From positions 620,001-684,000 of the forward strand of contig JAPEUQ010000018.1 of NCBI GenBank assembly GCA_027946365.1: a stretch of DNA of 64,000 nt, given 5' to 3'. Below, one piece after another: positions 10,808 through 22,576 of the stretch (position 1 is its first letter; each line of letters opens with the position of its first letter). The DNA comes from Kalmusia sp. IMI 367209. Its lineage: Eukaryota > Ascomycota > Dothideomycetes > Pleosporales > Didymosphaeriaceae. The notes under the pieces are model-generated. The model had not been told where the DNA came from. It was given only the letters and a program-made list of their open reading frames with translations, and searched no databases. Position numbers and translations under genes: made by a program.

Positions 10808-11443
10808 TCAGACGTCTTCGACTTCATAAGTCCTTCCGTTTGCACTGAAGGACGTCACAGAATAATTGAAGAACATGCGAAGCCCCACCTTGTCCTGCTC
10901 AGTGAGATCGGCCACAGCCCAGTCACGAGGGTCCATCGTACCCGGAACGTAATAATCCATGATAGAAAAGGGATCTCGTTCACCGATAACTACGCAATCA
11001 ATGCCTTTTTGCTCTGGCTGGAACTCATGCGCCAGTCCAAGAATGTGCAGGATTGCATGGAGGCAGATGCCGAACTTGTTGTCGTAGTCGTCAAAAGCCT
11101 TCTGGAAGATATGGACGACCCGGTCCGCGGAAGAAGACCAAGGCCAGAAGGAAAATTCAATGAATCCCTCGTAGCCACCCTCGTTCTTCTTGTGCTTCAG
11201 TTTGAACAGCGCCTCCTCACCTAACACGCGCTCGAATCGCACGCCGAGAGAGAGGCCATTGATCTTGGCCACGGCCCTGGCGAAGGTCAAATCGGCCTCT
11301 ATAAATTGCAAGTAGGTAGGAAAATCGTTGGGATCCACGGAGTACTTGAGTTTGGTTCCTTGTGGCAAGCGCTTAATTTTCCCGTTGAAGACTGGAACGA
11401 CGATTGCAAGCGCAAGATCTTCGGGCTTAGTGGCGGCATTCAT
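10808..11443 (-). CDS. metzincin-like protein lacking the catalytic Glu
   Basis: 211-residue single-exon protein. It resembles the fungal zinc-dependent metalloprotease-like group that has an N-terminal strand (LPQGTKLKYSV), a central helical part and the signature HExxHxxGxxH. Here the signature reads HAILHILGLAHEF (residues 129-141): all three zinc-binding His are present, but the general base Glu is Ala (codon GCA; GAA would be Glu) and the usual Gly before the second His is Leu. A Met-turn-like SIMDY (160-164) follows at the expected distance. Most likely a zinc-binding pseudo-protease, or a recently inactivated one. No signal peptide is seen. It sits between two HET genes. A 186-residue frame on the opposite strand is a shadow. 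Confidence 0.75.
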   Translation of the reverse strand: MNAATKPEDLALAIVVPVFNGKIKRLPQGTKLKYSVDPNDFPTYLQFIEADLTFARAVAKINGLSLGVRFERVLGEEALFKLKHKKNEGGYEGFIEFSFWPWSSSADRVVHIFQKAFDDYDNKFGICLHAILHILGLAHEFQPEQKGIDCVVIGERDPFSIMDYYVPGTMDPRDWAVADLTEQDKVGLRMFFNYSVTSFSANGRTYEVEDV

Positions 11444-12191
11444 CGCTAGGCTAGGTTAGTTGACCAGTGGCGGTGCGAGCTCGTGGCAGTGCACCAACCA
11501 TGCATGTTCATTTTAACAAAGACCATCTTGGCCGAGTATTACAGGATTGCCTTAGTTGGCGTGACGGTATACGAGGCCAGTTCCACTGAAAAAAAAAAGA
11601 CGAAGGAACGAGGGCTGTCGGTGGCAGCTTTTTAATAGCTGTTCAGCCTGTTCAGCCGTGTCGTTACTTGCCATCTAGAGACACAGTAGCGGTGAACTTT
11701 GACATACTTCCCTCGCTTACGGCCCTGTCAGCATAGGGTTGTAAAAGATGTTAAACCAATCAGAAAAACTCGTAGCACGCCACGCACACATCAACAGCAG
11801 TTCCTCCCAAAGCACTACCTCTCTGGTCAAAGGAGTTCAAAAAGCGCCTTGAGTTTCACTACACACCCACTTCTGAGCACACCACCCGCCGTCTCCCTGG
11901 AAATATTGCTACTCACTTTCTTCGTATTTATTGCGCAAGCGAAAAGCCACACTCCGTTTATTCATGCATAAACAATCCTTAGTTTGATAGCGGTAAGCGG
12001 TTAGGCAGATACGTAGTCCGACCCGAAGCATACCGTCTGGAATATGAGCCGGCCAAAAAAATGATTCGCGAGTGCTGTCGCCAATCCCAGATAAGCGCTA
12101 CGCTTGGCAGGTACGGCTTACATCACATCATCACTGCGCCTGTTCCCATTCACACTCTTTTTCAACGCACCAGGCATAGTCACAACACATA
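11444..12191. other. intergenic between metzincin-like and second HET gene
   Basis: 748 bp. Contains an A-run near 11590-11600. Small frames (for example 11699-11971) show no family features. Promoters of the two divergent genes presumably lie here. Confidence 0.4.
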
Positions 12192-14868
12192 ATGACCAGC
12201 CAAAGCGACTTTGGCGGTCCGGATCTGCGTCGACCTCTAGTAGCCGTTATACTCACTCTTGGCGGGGACCCCTCAGATACCAGACTATTCGTGGTGTACA
12301 CGCCTCCCAGGGAACGACCAGAGCATCAGACCGCGGATGTTGAGACGGAGTCTAGCCTCTGCGATAAATGTCGTGACATGCTAGAATACCTGGCTTATTT
12401 CCTTAACTCCAAGGACGCAGAAAAGTCAAGCAATGAAGAGCATTTTAGCGACGCGGAAGAATCCAAAAGCATAGGAGACTCAAGCGACACTAAGAAATCA
12501 AGCGAAACAAGAAGCTTAAATGACGCAAAACACTTAGAGGACCCTAGTGGACTATACTCGGCGGCTCTTCTCCACGAGGACCTGGCCTCTTTGGGAAGGT
12601 CTGCGAATGAGTTAGACTGCTATATATGCATCAATCTCGCACGCCAGTTCGAATCGATTGCGGTACCCGGGTGCATAGGCGAAATACTACCCAATGCTCC
12701 TATCGAAGTCTCGTGGACGAGCGAGGACGGCGTCGATGGGTGGCGCCTCGAGTTTGCCATGACGAATCCCAACATGGAGAGGACGACAACGAATTACCAC
12801 ACTTTCTTTCGGATGCGGCTTTGGCCGCTGGAGAAAACGGATGACCTATTCACTAAGGCTGCAACGGTGAATCAGGGAAACATTGGGAAGGGGGATGGTC
12901 CGAGAGAGTTAGTGACCATGTCAAATAGCAATGGTGGTTTGTCTTCGTCTATGCTGGCGTTGCAATGGTTCCGTGATTGCGAGGCTAATCAAGATGGGAC
13001 GCACGCTGAGTGCAATCAAGGGATTGGGGAATATCTTCCTAAGAGAATTCTTGATGTTGAGTTTGCGTTACGAGAGAACAAGTTACGTCTTGTTTCTGGG
13101 GCTGAGAAGTCGGGACTTGCTGCGAGTGAGCGGAGGTATGCGACTTTGAGCCACTGTTGGGGCCAGTGGGGCATATCAGGGCTGCCGTCTTTGAACCTGA
13201 GTAATATCGATGAGAGATTCGAGACGGGCCTAGAGTGGGAAGATGTACCTGACACATTCCAGCATGCACTCTATGTTGCAGGATGGTTCAAAGGTATAAT
13301 TTCCATGTACTCCAAATTGAAAGATGGTATACTAAAGAAGCATAGTCAAGTGGCTTTGGATTGATTCTTTGTGTATCATCCAGGATGACGATGCAGACTG
13401 GCGACAAGAAGCATCCGAAATGGCCAAGGTATATAAGCACGCGGTCATCAACATAGCAGCCGACTCCGCAAGGGATGCACGAGGTGGCTTATTCCAATAC
13501 AGACAGGAGGTCGAAGTCACTCCAATGAGACTCGGTTTTCCTGCACTATCGAAAACATATTTGGCAGTCCGTGACGGATTGGATTCTCTTACCTGGCTCC
13601 AGGACGAGCGGTTATCGTGCCGAGCATGGGTTTTCCAGGAACGGCAGATGGCGCGCCGTGTCCTGCATTTCACGCGAAATGAGCTGTTCTGGGAGTGCTG
13701 CGCGAAGGGATCAGCGCTTGCCAGCGAAACTTTCCCCAACGGCGTGCCCTTGAAGAGCGACGCACGTGATGACCGGATCTGGGCTTCTCGAGGTTTCGAT
13801 CACTTCAGCAAGTACCAGACGCTACTCTCTCTCGAGGACGGGGGCTCCAACGGTGTCTACGACATATGGACCAGGCTGTGTCGGATGTATTCGTCTAAAC
13901 GCATTACTTTTGAGACGGATAAGCTTGTCGCGCTGTCCGGCTTAGCGAAAGAATTTGGTGCGCTACTTCCCGGCGACAGATATGTGGCTGGGCACTGGTA
14001 CTCGACGCTTCCGGGCAGCCTCATATGGAGGATAGGGGAGAGCAAGAGAGAGAGGCCTCTACCAGGAGCTGTTGAGCAATATGATTACGTAGCGCCGTCG
14101 TGGTCGTGGGTATCGTCCAGCCACCCTGTAAAGTTCGACCCTCCGAGTAGTCAGGACATACTTGCGACTATCCTCGATGTCGAAATAGTGCCAGTGGGGG
14201 AAGACCCCACCGCTGCTCTGGCATCCGCTACACTGACCATCCGCGGGTTTTTGAGGCGCGTTACTATACACCCGGACTGGATACCTAACTCGATCATAAC
14301 CTATGCACACCATCGCTTGGTTATCGATCACGGCCCAGAGATAGTCTCTAATCGACACTCGAGTGAAAGCGGATTCCATTTCAACCTCGACGAAAATAGT
14401 CGTCCTCCACGCATTGATGCAGTGTTTCTTCTCATTGGCTACGAAGGAAATATCCCTACTCAGTCAGTTGACGAGACTGACTCCGATCAATTGAGGCTCA
14501 AGGGCCTCCTGCTAGAACCTACGAGCGACGATGGTAACCGATATAAGAAGATTGGGATCCTGGAAATCTTCGGTACCGACACGGTGGCCATGAGGTACAA
14601 ATTGAGCGCCGACACTGAACAGCAGGACGATGCAGGAAAAACATGGCGCAGTCTTCACAAGGCAGTGGAGTCAAACTGGTCTAATTTGACCACGAGCCAA
14701 GGAAATCAGCAAAAATATGATGAAAGCGAAGTTGCCAATGTCCTCGTTGCAGAGAGAAAAGCAGCGGCGCGAAGTGATGATCTGGAAGTTAGGCTGTATG
14801 CTGGTGACGGAGAATATGATCGGGACATGTTTAATCGGCTGGAACCACAAGATCTCGTGCTTATTTAG
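12192..14868 (+). CDS. HET-domain protein (second, HET-6/Tol-type layout)
   Basis: Exons 12192-13293 and 13346-14868 (52-bp intron, GTATAA..CATAG with a TACTAAAG branch), 874 aa. About 300 N-terminal residues, Ser/Glu/Asp-rich near 75-120, precede the HET domain. The domain starts at RYATLSHCWG and continues through the intron join to VKWLWIDSLCIIQDD, then EMAKVYKHAVINIAA and LSCRAWVFQERQMARRVLHF. The conserved DYVAPSWSWVS block follows, as in the large fungal HET family exemplified by Tol. The N-terminal C-D-K-C (near residue 57) and C-Y-I-C (near 142) pairs could bind metal; this is inference. Likely role: non-self recognition or cell-death signalling; partner unknown. Confidence 0.88.
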
Positions 14869-15202
14869 GGCCGCCGCAGGTCAAATGTTGCAGATTAGTG
14901 CGCGCCAGTTCTCTTTACTTCCATGACGATTACGTGACTTCTCAATTAGCTGACCAAGAGGCCTCTTTGACACATGGGGGTTCGATCCCATCGTCATGGC
15001 ACCTAGTACATGGACCCGTTCGATCCCGACCAACGCAATCGTCATAAGTCAAGTGCTCATATATTATAGCTGTCATGGTATATTCCTAGCACATCCCGAC
15101 GCCAGCCACGCAATGCAAACCAGATGAATCCGAATATCCATACTCCCCACCAACGCCGCACGCTCAACCTCACAGCCATGTATGAAAACGTTGGCGATAC
15201 AT
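14869..15202. other. intergenic with tRNA-like inverted repeat
   Basis: 334 bp between convergent genes. A perfect 9-bp inverted repeat (14921-14929 / 14991-14999) encloses 61 nt that include a B-box-like GGTTCGATCC. A second TTCGATCCC and another ATCGTCAT occur about 30-55 bp downstream. The total length (79 nt) is tRNA-like, but the arms do not fold into a standard cloverleaf, so it is listed only as a possible degenerate tRNA or pol III-type element. Confidence 0.25.
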
Positions 15203-17456
15203 CTATGCCGTAGTTCCACTAGGAAAAACCTCTGCTAGTGCATCTCCTTCCTCAGGACTCAATCCATCATCTAAAATATCATGGGCCATATCTACAACCT
15301 CCTGCTCGATCCCCGCCTCGAGCACCAATCCTTCCGAGAATGCCAACCTCGTAAGAGCGACGTAATACGCGTGCAGACCACCCAGCGTCTCGTTGAGCTT
15401 GCTCTTGATATTGAAGCCAGGATTGCTCGTCGTGAGGTGGTTGAGTAGCTTCATCGTCGCGTTGATGCTTGCGATTTTGTGGGACTGGGTGGGGGATAGC
15501 GGGCGAGAGTACAGCGAAGCGACGGAGTAATTAAGGTATTTAATCAAGCGGCCGATGCAGAGGTTGTGCTGGATGAGCGCTGTGGAACCGTACTCTGAGA
15601 TAGAGAATTGAGTGAGAATATCCAAGATCTTAAGGCGGACCTTCCAGATCTGCGACTCTGGGATTGTGGCTGGCGAGGAGGCTTTGGGGCCGGTGATGGG
15701 AGCTATGGTCTCGGAGAAGAGGTTGGTGAGACGCGATATTAGATTACCCTCACCTTTTGTCTGTTCTGCTGCATCGTCGGATACGATGGGTCCGAGTGAG
15801 CTGGGGAGCGCAGACGTAGAGAGCACGCGTAGTATGAGGATCATGTCTGGTATGGGCTGCTCTTTCAGAAGTACCAAGAGGACGAAGTCAAGCGGCATGT
15901 TGCGCCAGAACCGTGTCAGCGGTTCGGTTGATTGTGAAGAGACGCATCGAGTGGCTATGACATAGAGCAGCTCGAGACAGCTTTGTACATCGACTTCAGC
16001 TATCGTGTTCTGATATTGTGGTGAGAATAGAAAAGCAGTCTTCTTCTCGTTCCGATTCCTTGCTTCGTAGACAGGTACGGCGATTAGCTTGACAGATTCA
16101 ACTACCAGGGGAATCATTTGCTCCATAATTTCGACTGCTGTCTTTGCTGGTTCGCATGCCAAGACAAAATGAAATGTATCGAGGATCAAATAGATGGGAC
16201 CATAGTATTTCTCGCGCAAGCATTGTTTCCACAATTGGATAAAAATGCGAGAAATGCAAAGGGCAAGCTCGCGCGCATTGCTGGATGGGGCAGCGCTTGA
16301 AAACGAATCGTATACAACGGATGAAAGCTTCTTCTGCGGGTCAGAGGGGAATGCATGCTGTGTCAAAGCCTCCAATATCCGATCCGAGTTCTTGGAGCAA
16401 CGATGCGAAAGGAGGCGGTGAAGCAAGGTGAAGCGTTGGTCATCCTTCCACAGACTGCGCAGTTGGTTGATATCGAGCTTTGCTTCGGCGACAGAGGCAG
16501 ACACTGCTGGCTTCGGGTTTTCGCGCGGCTCGCTCAACTCCAGTACAGGAATAGGGCTGTCGTTTGTGATCTGCCGCTTCCTCTTGTTCGCCTGCTTTGG
16601 TGTTGCAGCCTTGGACTTGTCGCGCCGCTTTGTCGGCGACACCATAACAACGTCGTCGTCATCGAAGCCGTCCCCTATTGGAAGCGTCTTTTGGCCCCTC
16701 TTCGGTGTCCCTGCTGGGCTCACTGCCACGGATGTGGTAGTCTTGGGACGCGCGGGTACAGCTCGCCGTGGTCTGCGTAGTTGCTCCTCGTGGCGATTGT
16801 GCTCGTCGAACGCACTGTTTGTCTTTGCTTGTTCTAGCTGCCGCAGCAGAGCATCCCTCTCCGCCGCGATCTTGCCTGCTGACTCTCTGTGCTCCTTCTG
16901 CTGGGCTGCGAGACGCTGTTCGGCGGCGTGCGTGGCGGCTTCGGTACGTCGTCTGAGGTTGTCGGCCTCGCCCGTCTTCTTGATAACTTCTGCGGAGGCG
17001 GTCTCGAGGTTAAAGTTCAGTCGCCGCTTCTCTTGCTCTAGCTACATCTGTTAGCCCACCATGCGGTCAACAGAAGAGGTTGCCCAGAGATCACACCTTC
17101 TTGATACGCTCGAGGAGCCTGCCCACGTCGACCTGTGACTGTCGCGGCGGCGCCTCGACTTCCATCGCCTCGCTGTAGCGCACATCCCCGCGATTATTCT
17201 CCTGTCCAGCCTCATAATCGGGGTTGCCGTTGCCGTTGCCATTTGCGAAGTGGGATGCCCCTCTTGGGTCGTCCAGATTCACGACCTCGTCCTCTTCCCC
17301 ATCATCATCGGGCCCGTAGTACGCCGAGTCTTCGCCTGCTACGGCGGGGTCGTGGTGCTGGGTTGCGCGGATGGCTGCCGTCTCGAGCTGCTGCAGCGTG
17401 TTGGCGGGGAGGTCGTCGAAGTCATGGTCAGAGAAGTTGAATTCGTCATCGTCCAT
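15203..17456 (-). CDS. uvsD: DNA-damage checkpoint protein UvsD/Rad26/ATRIP homologue
   Basis: Two exons: 17456-17097 and 17041-15203 (55-bp intron, GTGTGA..TGTAG, phase 0), 732 aa. Acidic N-terminus MDDDEFNFSDHDFDDLP, the checkpoint-recruitment type of leader found in ATRIP homologues. A coiled coil starts exactly at the splice join (RLLERIKK then LEQEKRRLNFNL) and runs about residues 110-185. A basic linker with AGTPKRGQKTLP follows, then a long helical repeat C-terminus. ATRIP partners bind the ATR/UvsB kinase and RPA-coated single-stranded DNA in the nucleus to start the checkpoint. The name rests on layout and remembered family pattern, not on a catalytic motif. Divergent from the CDP-DAG synthase gene. 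Confidence 0.78.
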
Positions 17457-17856
17457 GTTTGCGGGCCATGCCAGGTGCCGCGTACCAGCTCCAACATCCC
17501 AATCGGGCGCGTGCTCCTGTTGCGGGCGGGGCGCGTCGAGAAAGCAGCTGTCGCGTAGTTTAGTAGGTGGGCGTGCCGCGCTGGCTCACATGCCCGTGCA
17601 GCCAGCAGCTTGGGCGAGGGCAAGGCTGAGCTAGCGTCGTCGCCAGCTAACTCCGCCGAATTTGGGCCCTGGCAGTGACGTCTGTCGCGCCTCCAGCACC
17701 AACAAAGCCTGCTCGTCCACCACCACACTGCCCACCAAACTGTGGCTGACCTTGCACCCAGCGCCCGGTAAAAATTCAAGAGCGCCTCCTGCGACGCGAC
17801 GTCTGGCCTCCGCTCCCTCCGACCCCTCGCGCACCGACGCGCAGCACAGACAAACC
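17457..17856. promoter_or_regulatory. bidirectional promoter, uvsD / CDP-DAG synthase
   Basis: 400 bp GC-rich region between two divergent housekeeping genes. Frames on both strands here read through but show no conserved features. No TATA box is seen, as expected for housekeeping promoters. Confidence 0.4.
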
Positions 17857-19428
17857 ATGGCCAAGCCACGCAAAGACGTCAAGTTCCAGCATCGAGGCAG
17901 CAACGCCAACGGCAAGATGCGCCGCCCCTCCATGAGCGTGTCAGAGCACAGCGAGAACGCTGTATCCGAGCCCAGTAGCCCCACGAGGAACGGCTACGCG
18001 GGGAGCAAGATCGAAGAGACCGTAAGCTTCACTCCCCCTTCTCTCCTCCGTCGACCCCACTGACCATGGCCCAGCCTGCACCCCCGCCGCTATCCGACCA
18101 TCAAAAGAAGATGCAGAACCTCTACACGCGCACAATATGGACCTTCGTCATGCTAGGCGGCTTCTTCTGGGCCCTCTTCGCCGGCCACATCTACATCATC
18201 ATCGTCATCACCGCCGTCCAGATCATCTCCTTCAAAGAGGTCATCGCTATCTCCAACGTACCCAGTAAGGCCCGCAGCCTGCGCTTTACCAAGTCGCTCA
18301 ACTGGTATTTCTTGGGCACCACCATGTACTTTCTGTACGGCGAGAGTGTAATATACTACTTCAAGCACATTCTACTCGTCGACCGCATCCTGCTCCCGCT
18401 TGCTACGCACCATCGATTCATTTCCTTTATGCTGTACATTATAGGTATGTGGAGACCCATGCAAGTGTTTTGGCCATGACTGACCAATTAGGCTTCATCT
18501 TTTTCGTGTCTTCCCTACAAAAGGGCCACTACAAGTTCCAATTCAGCCAATTCGCCTGGACGCACATGGCTCTGTTCCTGATTGTGGGACAGGCGCATTT
18601 CGTCATCAATAACGTCTTCGAGGGCTTCATCTGGTTCTTCTTGCCCGTCGCCCTCGTCGTCACTAACGATATATTCGCCTACCTCTGCGGCATCACGTTC
18701 GGCAGGACACCGCTGATCAAAATTTCACCCAAGAAAACTTGGGAAGGCTTCCTGGGAGCTTGGTTCTTCACCTTGCTTTGGGGTGTCGGGTTGACATACC
18801 TTATGTCACAGTCCAAGTATTTCACTTGCCCAGTAAATGTACGTCATCGCCTCATGAATTAATTGCTCTGGCTAATAGTATGCAGGATCTCGGTGCGAAC
18901 ATCTGGTCAGGTTTGGAATGCACTCCGAACTCGGTTTTCACCCCAAAGACGTACACGATTCCTTTCATCCCTCCTGGTCTATTCATCCCGCACCAGTATA
19001 CTATCAAACCTGTCCAGCTCCATGTCCTTGTCCTCTCTACTTTCGCATCCTGGATTGCCCCCTTTGGTGGCTTCTTCGCTTCGGGTCTTAAGCGAACTTT
19101 CAAGATCAAAGATTTCGGTGACAGCATTCCCGGTCATGGCGGTATGACGGATCGAATGGATTGTCAGTTTATCATGGGCACTATCACCTTTTTCTACTAC
19201 TCTAGTTTCATAGCCGTTAACCATGCGAGCGTCGGCAGCGTTCTCGAGGCTGCCATCACCGGTCTTACACCAGAAGAACAAGTCGAGGTTGTCCGGATAC
19301 TGGGAAAGCACCTAGTCAGCCAGGACCTGTTACCAACTCAGGTACGTTACAGACCCATCCCTACAGTAAGCTTCGTAGCTAACTTGGTTCAGATACTGGA
19401 ATACTTACAAGCGCCGGCCAAGAGATGA
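17857..19428 (+). CDS. CDS1: phosphatidate cytidylyltransferase (CDP-diacylglycerol synthase)
   Basis: Five exons: 17857-18021, 18075-18444, 18492-18838, 18886-19341 and 19393-19428; all introns are GT-AG, 47-53 bp, and all joins are in frame; 457 aa. Makes CDP-diacylglycerol from phosphatidic acid and CTP, the branch point to phosphatidylinositol, phosphatidylserine and cardiolipin; integral membrane protein of the ER. The family signature S-x-x-K-R-x4-K-D-x-x-x-x-x-x-x-H-G-G-x-x-D-R-x-D is fully present (SGLKRTFKIKDFGDS then HGGMTDRMD, exon 4). ISPKKTWEGF in exon 3 is the other conserved block. Several hydrophobic segments run from about residue 70 on. The Ser/Arg-rich N-terminus is cytosolic. 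The 36-bp last exon gives ILEYLQAPAKR. Confidence 0.95.
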
Positions 19429-19919
19429 TCCAAGTCGACATAAAAGCTGGCTTTCCTGTTCATGAGAGTTCACATATCTGGTCACGCTGGGATCCCGGAG
19501 TCGGCGGACCGGATGGCATTACCGTTATGTTCAAGTAGTATGTAGTTCTTAATATGTTGGATGGTCTTGGGTGCAAGACCTTACGGTTGATACTTTCGCA
19601 TTTGGGTACATACCCTTCCGGCATTACACATCGGTCGGCGCGCCATGTGAGGTTTCATTTGTATCTTCTAAGTCCATGGCATGTAGGAATCGTTAGGATA
19701 GGCTGGGGCAAAATAAAGGAGGGTAGCTTTGGCAGCTCATTCTGGAGCACATAATTCATTCGAAGCGTATGGAATAATTTTCATTGTGGTCATTCTGCAA
19801 TGTATTTTACGCAGCGATGAGTTACTGATTTGCGTCTGTCCTAAAACGGTTAGTGGCCGAGGCTCTGCATCGAACGCGCAGTTCGAGCTTTCGCGTGTAC
19901 TACCGCGACATCACCGTCA
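19429..19919. other. intergenic, CDS1 to PPR gene
   Basis: 491 bp containing the CDS1 3' UTR and the PPR promoter. No gene seen. Confidence 0.4.
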
Positions 19920-21947
19920 ATGCCACCACGAGCCTTTATCAACGACGCCCTATGGCGGTGTCTTTGTCCGAGATACACCTCAGTGCCCAATGCGTCAGGC
20001 TCACGTCTAATTGATGCCGGAAGGAGAGCTTCCAGCTGCAAGAACATCGAGAAGCAGCAGCGCAAATACCACCAGAGTGTCAAACCTTCCCAACCAACTC
20101 CAACCGCGCCGACGACCGTTAGTCCCTTCGAATCCTTTGAAGGCTATAGTCATGCCTCGCGTGCCCATCGTCCTACCCCCCGCCCTACACCCTCGTTCCA
20201 CAACTCCAGGGAACCTGTCTCATTCGTCCACCTTTCCAACAAAGAGCTCTACGACCGGCTCCGCATCGACGGCGCGGCGGGAAAACATGACGACGTGATG
20301 AAAGCGATCACGATATTGATCAAGGACAGGAGTGAGCGGCCGAATCTACAAATGTACACTGCGATGCTGCACAGCTACACAAATCCCGAGGTGGGCACAG
20401 CGGGGAAGCTGCGCAAGGCGCTAGCAGACATGGGAGAAGCAGGCGTAGAGCTGGATGGTCGCGCTGCCGAGTGCGTGCTTGAGGCGCTAGCTGTACATCC
20501 AGACTCCTTCCTCCGGACCGACGTCTTAGAATACATGAAAGAGCGCTGGTTCAATCTCTCTGCGCGTGGACATAATTTTGTTGTCGCGGGACTACTTCGA
20601 GAGAGGTGTTTCGAGCAGGCGCTGGAGAAGCTGGAAGTTATGATCAGAGAGCGGATCAAAATAGAAGAGTGGCTGTGGGACAAAACTGTGTGGATGCTAC
20701 TTGAATTTGGCGAAGTGGAAGAGGCATTCTATGTGCTCAGCCTGAAGCAGAACTTGTCCGGGGACAATTTAAAATTTAGTGCGTCTCTGTGGGTGCAGCT
20801 CCTAGATGTTGCAGGTAGGAAGCATATCGTAAGTAGTCCTCTACAGTGATGTTAGCCTTTTGCTAACACGCGACAGCCGGAAGCCGTGAACATGATCTGG
20901 AATAATCAGATTGTACCGGGCTATCTCAAGCCTACTACTGGAACATGCTATAATGTCCTATCAGTCGCCTCGCGCGCCGGCAACGTCAAACTTGCCACCG
21001 ATGTTTTCCGCGTTCTGGCAGAACGCGATACTGTCTTCACCGCACACCACTACGAAGAGCTAATAGCGTGTTACCTCGTAGCCAATGACCTCCCTGCGGC
21101 ACTCTCCGTAGTTCTCATCATGCAAGACTCAAGCCTGAAAGTCACCGAAGACGAGCTCCATCCTCTCTACGTCTACCTTAGCAAGGAAGATTCGCGCCCA
21201 ATGGATGCGTTCCTCCATCTCCAGGAGCTCGAGGCTAGCGGCAAGAAGATCCCCACCGCTCTCGTTAACTGCTGCATCCGAGCCTCCATCAAACGCATAA
21301 ACCTCTCCGAAGCCATCGAACTCTACAAAGCTCTCCATACCGTCAGCAAGGCCGGACCGAATACAGCAACTTTTAATGATCTCTTCCGAGGCTGTCACAA
21401 GGAAGGCCGCAAAGAGCTCGCCATGTACCTTGCCAATGAGATGATTGAGCTTGGCATCAAGCCGGACCGGGTCACTTATGATCGCCTAATCCTGGTGTGC
21501 TTGAAGTCGGGCGATGTTAACGATGCGCTGCTGTACTACGAGGAGATGAGGAGTGAGGGGTTTTACCCGAGGCGCGGGACGCATGAGGATTTGATCGAGT
21601 ATGCATTGAAAGAGGGGGATGGGAGATGCGTTGCCGTTTTGAATCAGTATAAGCAGCAAGAATATGCTGTGCCTGCGAGGGTAGCTACGCTTGAACGAGC
21701 AGTCTACAGGAAATTTGAGGAAGGTGGTCAGGCGAAAGAGAAGGAGCGCGACCACGAAGATTCTGGGAGTGCGGCGGATGCGCTTACGGCGTTGCAAGAA
21801 GAGATGGGAGGGGAGGAGGCTAGGAACGCGGTACAAGGCTCCGAAAGTAGGGTCGGCTCGGATGGCGCAGAGAAGGCGACTGAGGCCCCAGATGACGAGT
21901 CACAGGAGGATCAGGGTGAAAAGACTGATCAGGGCAACCGAGGCTAG
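19920..21947 (+). CDS. pentatricopeptide repeat protein (probably mitochondrial)
   Basis: Exons 19920-20828 and 20877-21947 (48-bp intron, GTAAGT..GACAG, phase 0), 659 aa. The N-terminus (MPPRAFINDALWRCLCPR...) is basic, lacks acidic residues for the first 20 or so positions and looks like a mitochondrial presequence. Helical PPR-type repeats recur: NLQMYTAMLHSYT, TTGTCYNVLSVASRAGN, NTATFNDLFRGCHKEGR and KPDRVTYDRLILVCLKSGDVNDALLYYEEM (the clearest). The last 110 residues are charged and low-complexity (Glu/Asp/Lys). PPR proteins bind organellar RNA in processing or translation; the target cannot be read from sequence. Confidence 0.85.
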
Positions 21948-22576
21948 TCGTTAATATGGAGGGCCCCAAGAGCACGAGGAGATTAATCCCGGCATCGCAA
22001 AAGGAGTCAGAAGTGCAAGCTGCGGGAGAGAATGGTTAAGCATGTCTGAGTCAAAGTCCTACATCACCTCCCTCAACTAAACCTGAGGCAGAGTCCCAGT
22101 CTGATTGATCCTTGAACGCCTTGAAGTGGAGACTTCGGTTCGGACGACTTTAGAAACAACTTCGCTCGTTCAGCGTGGGCTACGAGTATGCACCTTCTCT
22201 AGTTACTCATCTAATGAGGGCATTCCATACGCCGTGCCACGGCGTGAACGGAATGCGCCATGTTTCGTATAGAATACAAACTTCTTGAACGTTGTTAAGA
22301 CCATACCCTCGATTCGAGTCAAAGTCCTCTTCTATTTACTTGCTCGTAATTGCTCAATATAACATTACCACGCTTCTTGGCTATGCACACCATACCCGTA
22401 CAACTTGGCATTTGCTTAGCAGAACCCATGTTCCATTGTATACAATTATCTACGCACAGCAACTCAGAACAACAATGATTGACAGGTCTACCTCAAAGGA
22501 GTAATTTTCCATCACGTTCTCGTTGGTCTCTGTAGGCATGTTCAACAAGCGTGACTTCTAAATTTTCTCTCACACA
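21948..22576. other. intergenic with strong hairpin
   Basis: 629 bp. It contains an interrupted palindrome at 22220-22256: an inner perfect arm ACGCCGTG/CACGGCGT around a single base and an outer arm GCATTCC/GGAATGC. No gene is seen. Confidence 0.5.
22220..22256. repeat. interrupted palindrome (hairpin)
   Basis: Outer arms 22220-22226 and 22250-22256, inner arms 22229-22236 and 22238-22245: 15 base pairs with a 1-nt loop and a small asymmetric bulge. It lies 3' of the PPR gene and about 320 bp before the ferric-reductase relic, so it could be an old operator or a 3'-end structure. Confidence 0.6.

Noticed and set aside
10664..11224. 186-residue plus-strand frame
   Set aside because: Antisense to the metzincin-like gene, which has clear motifs on the minus strand.
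16428..17054. 208-residue plus-strand frame
   Set aside because: Antisense to the UvsD/ATRIP coiled coil; composition is that of a reversed GC-rich coding region with no family feature.
17339..17869. 176-residue minus-strand frame
   Set aside because: Lies over the UvsD/CDS1 promoter and the UvsD N-terminus; Arg/Cys/Trp-rich shadow of GC-rich DNA.
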